NCBI GenBank assembly: GCA_016490735.1
Contig: JAEMWC010001019.1
Span: 142,501 to 206,500 of the forward strand
Length of the DNA stretch: 64,000 nucleotides
Direction: 5' to 3'
From: Pachyseris speciosa
Lineage: Eukaryota; Cnidaria; Anthozoa; Scleractinia; Pachyseridae
In this document: in pieces, positions 63,191 to 64,000 of the stretch
Position numbering within the stretch: the stretch's first letter is position 1
Layout of the letters: every line of letters begins with the position of its first letter
The notes under the pieces: generated by a model
The model's database searches: none
What the model was told of the DNA's origin: nothing
What the model saw: only the letters and a program-made list of their open reading frames with translations
Position numbers and translations under genes: made by a program

Positions 63191-64000
63191 GTAAGTCCAC
63201 AGCTGCTACAGTTGTACATGAACATGTGTATTTAGCAACATTTGTTGTTCTAAGTTGCTTTTTAATGTGAATTATTTTATTGAAGGAAAAAATAAATAAA
63301 AATAGAAGTGTGATGTTTTAACAATTATTAGGAAGTAGTCCTTACAGCCTGTGGTTTGTTAACAATAATTTCATTTCCTTCAATAGTGTCATTGTGAACA
63401 ATAATACTTATTTTTTTGCATTTGACTGGCAGTGGTAAAGTCGTCACTAATGATTCAGTTTGTTTGCAATTATTGGTAGTAATCATGGCCCTCTGCTTTT
63501 GTTTGAATTATTTAATTTCCTATCTTTGCCCACTCCCCCTGCCCCACCACCATGGGTCTAATCCTCATTTTGAGGGACTGAAAAGTTATGTTTGCCGTGA
63601 TGCGGAAAATTCACGCACAACACAATAGACTTTGCTTGCAAGCAAAGAAATCGCTCTTTTAAATGGTGCATCATAGACATCTTTATATCGAATTTCAGCC
63701 TTGAAGAAAAAGTATTTTGCCATTTTAATTTTCTCTGTATGCTTTGTAGAACCGGAGATATGACTATTTTATGTTTGCTGTGACGCCGAAAATTAATTTT
63801 TTACGCCTGCAGGTGCGAGCTAAAAGTAACAACATCGCACATGTAGACTTTGCTTGCAAAGAAATCACTCTTATTTTGAACAGTGCATTGGCCGCGCGAG
63901 TAGGGAGGTAGCGAATGACAAACCAATGAAAGACAAATGCGTACGAAACAAACAAGAATTTAATGGCCAATTAGTGGAAAAGAAATACAATAAAAGCAAA
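63191..64000 (+). other. Intron of FERM gene
   Basis: AT-rich. TTGCTTGCAAGCAAAG-like segment near 63631 and TTGCTTGCAAAG near 63850 with similar context (TATG..TTTGC.GTGA.GC..AAAATT) suggest a small diverged duplication. No exon seen. Confidence 0.45.

Noticed and set aside
1..64000. CRISPR arrays, operons, phage or integron features
   Set aside because: Direct repeats found are microsatellites or transposon ends; gene structure is eukaryotic throughout.

Overview
The window reads as animal nuclear DNA, most likely from an anthozoan cnidarian such as a coral or sea anemone. It is AT-rich, genes are split by GT-AG introns, and the sequence is crowded with short foldback elements, non-LTR retrotransposons, a Penelope-like element with a GIY-YIG domain, a Merlin-type transposase relic and microsatellites. 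The taxon is an inference from these element types and from the domain mix of the genes; I could not test it by search. No prokaryotic features (operons, Shine-Dalgarno sites, CRISPR) are present.

Region 1 (1-2.5 kb) is the 3' end of a LINE plus a foldback element. Region 2 (2.5-13.4 kb) holds two convergent paralogous genes for small secreted proteins. Gene A (+) encodes a PAN/apple-like domain followed by a thrombospondin type 1 repeat (TSR). Gene B (-) encodes PAN/apple, TSR and a chitin-binding type 2 (CBM14) domain. A nearly perfect 4.0-kb tandem duplication lies between and across them, copying the last exon of both genes. Gene A exon 1 carries a one-base frameshift about 15-20 bases before the duplication breakpoint.

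Region 3 (15.2-33.8 kb, minus strand) is the main result: a 15-exon gene whose splice phases chain to a 783-codon frame. It encodes a TRPC-like cation channel (pre-S1 elbow, S1-S6, pore, TRP box) fused at its C-terminus to a SPRY domain and a short coiled coil, with almost no ankyrin region. One base in a homopolymer at the exon 4 acceptor is in excess of the frame. Its introns hold many foldback elements, including a 1.5-kb palindromic element with a 6-bp target duplication inserted 13 bases after the exon 5 donor.

Region 4 (33.9-56.7 kb) is dominated by mobile elements: an EN+RT LINE (-), a small unknown ORF at 38.1 kb, a second LINE (+) interrupted by nested foldback elements, a Merlin relic, several TIR elements, a Penelope-like inverted dimer and a 5'-truncated LINE with an open RT frame. 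Region 5 (57-64 kb) has more TIR elements and, at 63.1 kb, one exon of a FERM-domain gene (+) that must continue past the window. The two PAN-TSR genes look like extracellular matrix or mucus proteins, the TRP-SPRY gene is a membrane channel and the FERM exon belongs to a membrane-cytoskeleton adaptor; nothing shows that they work together.
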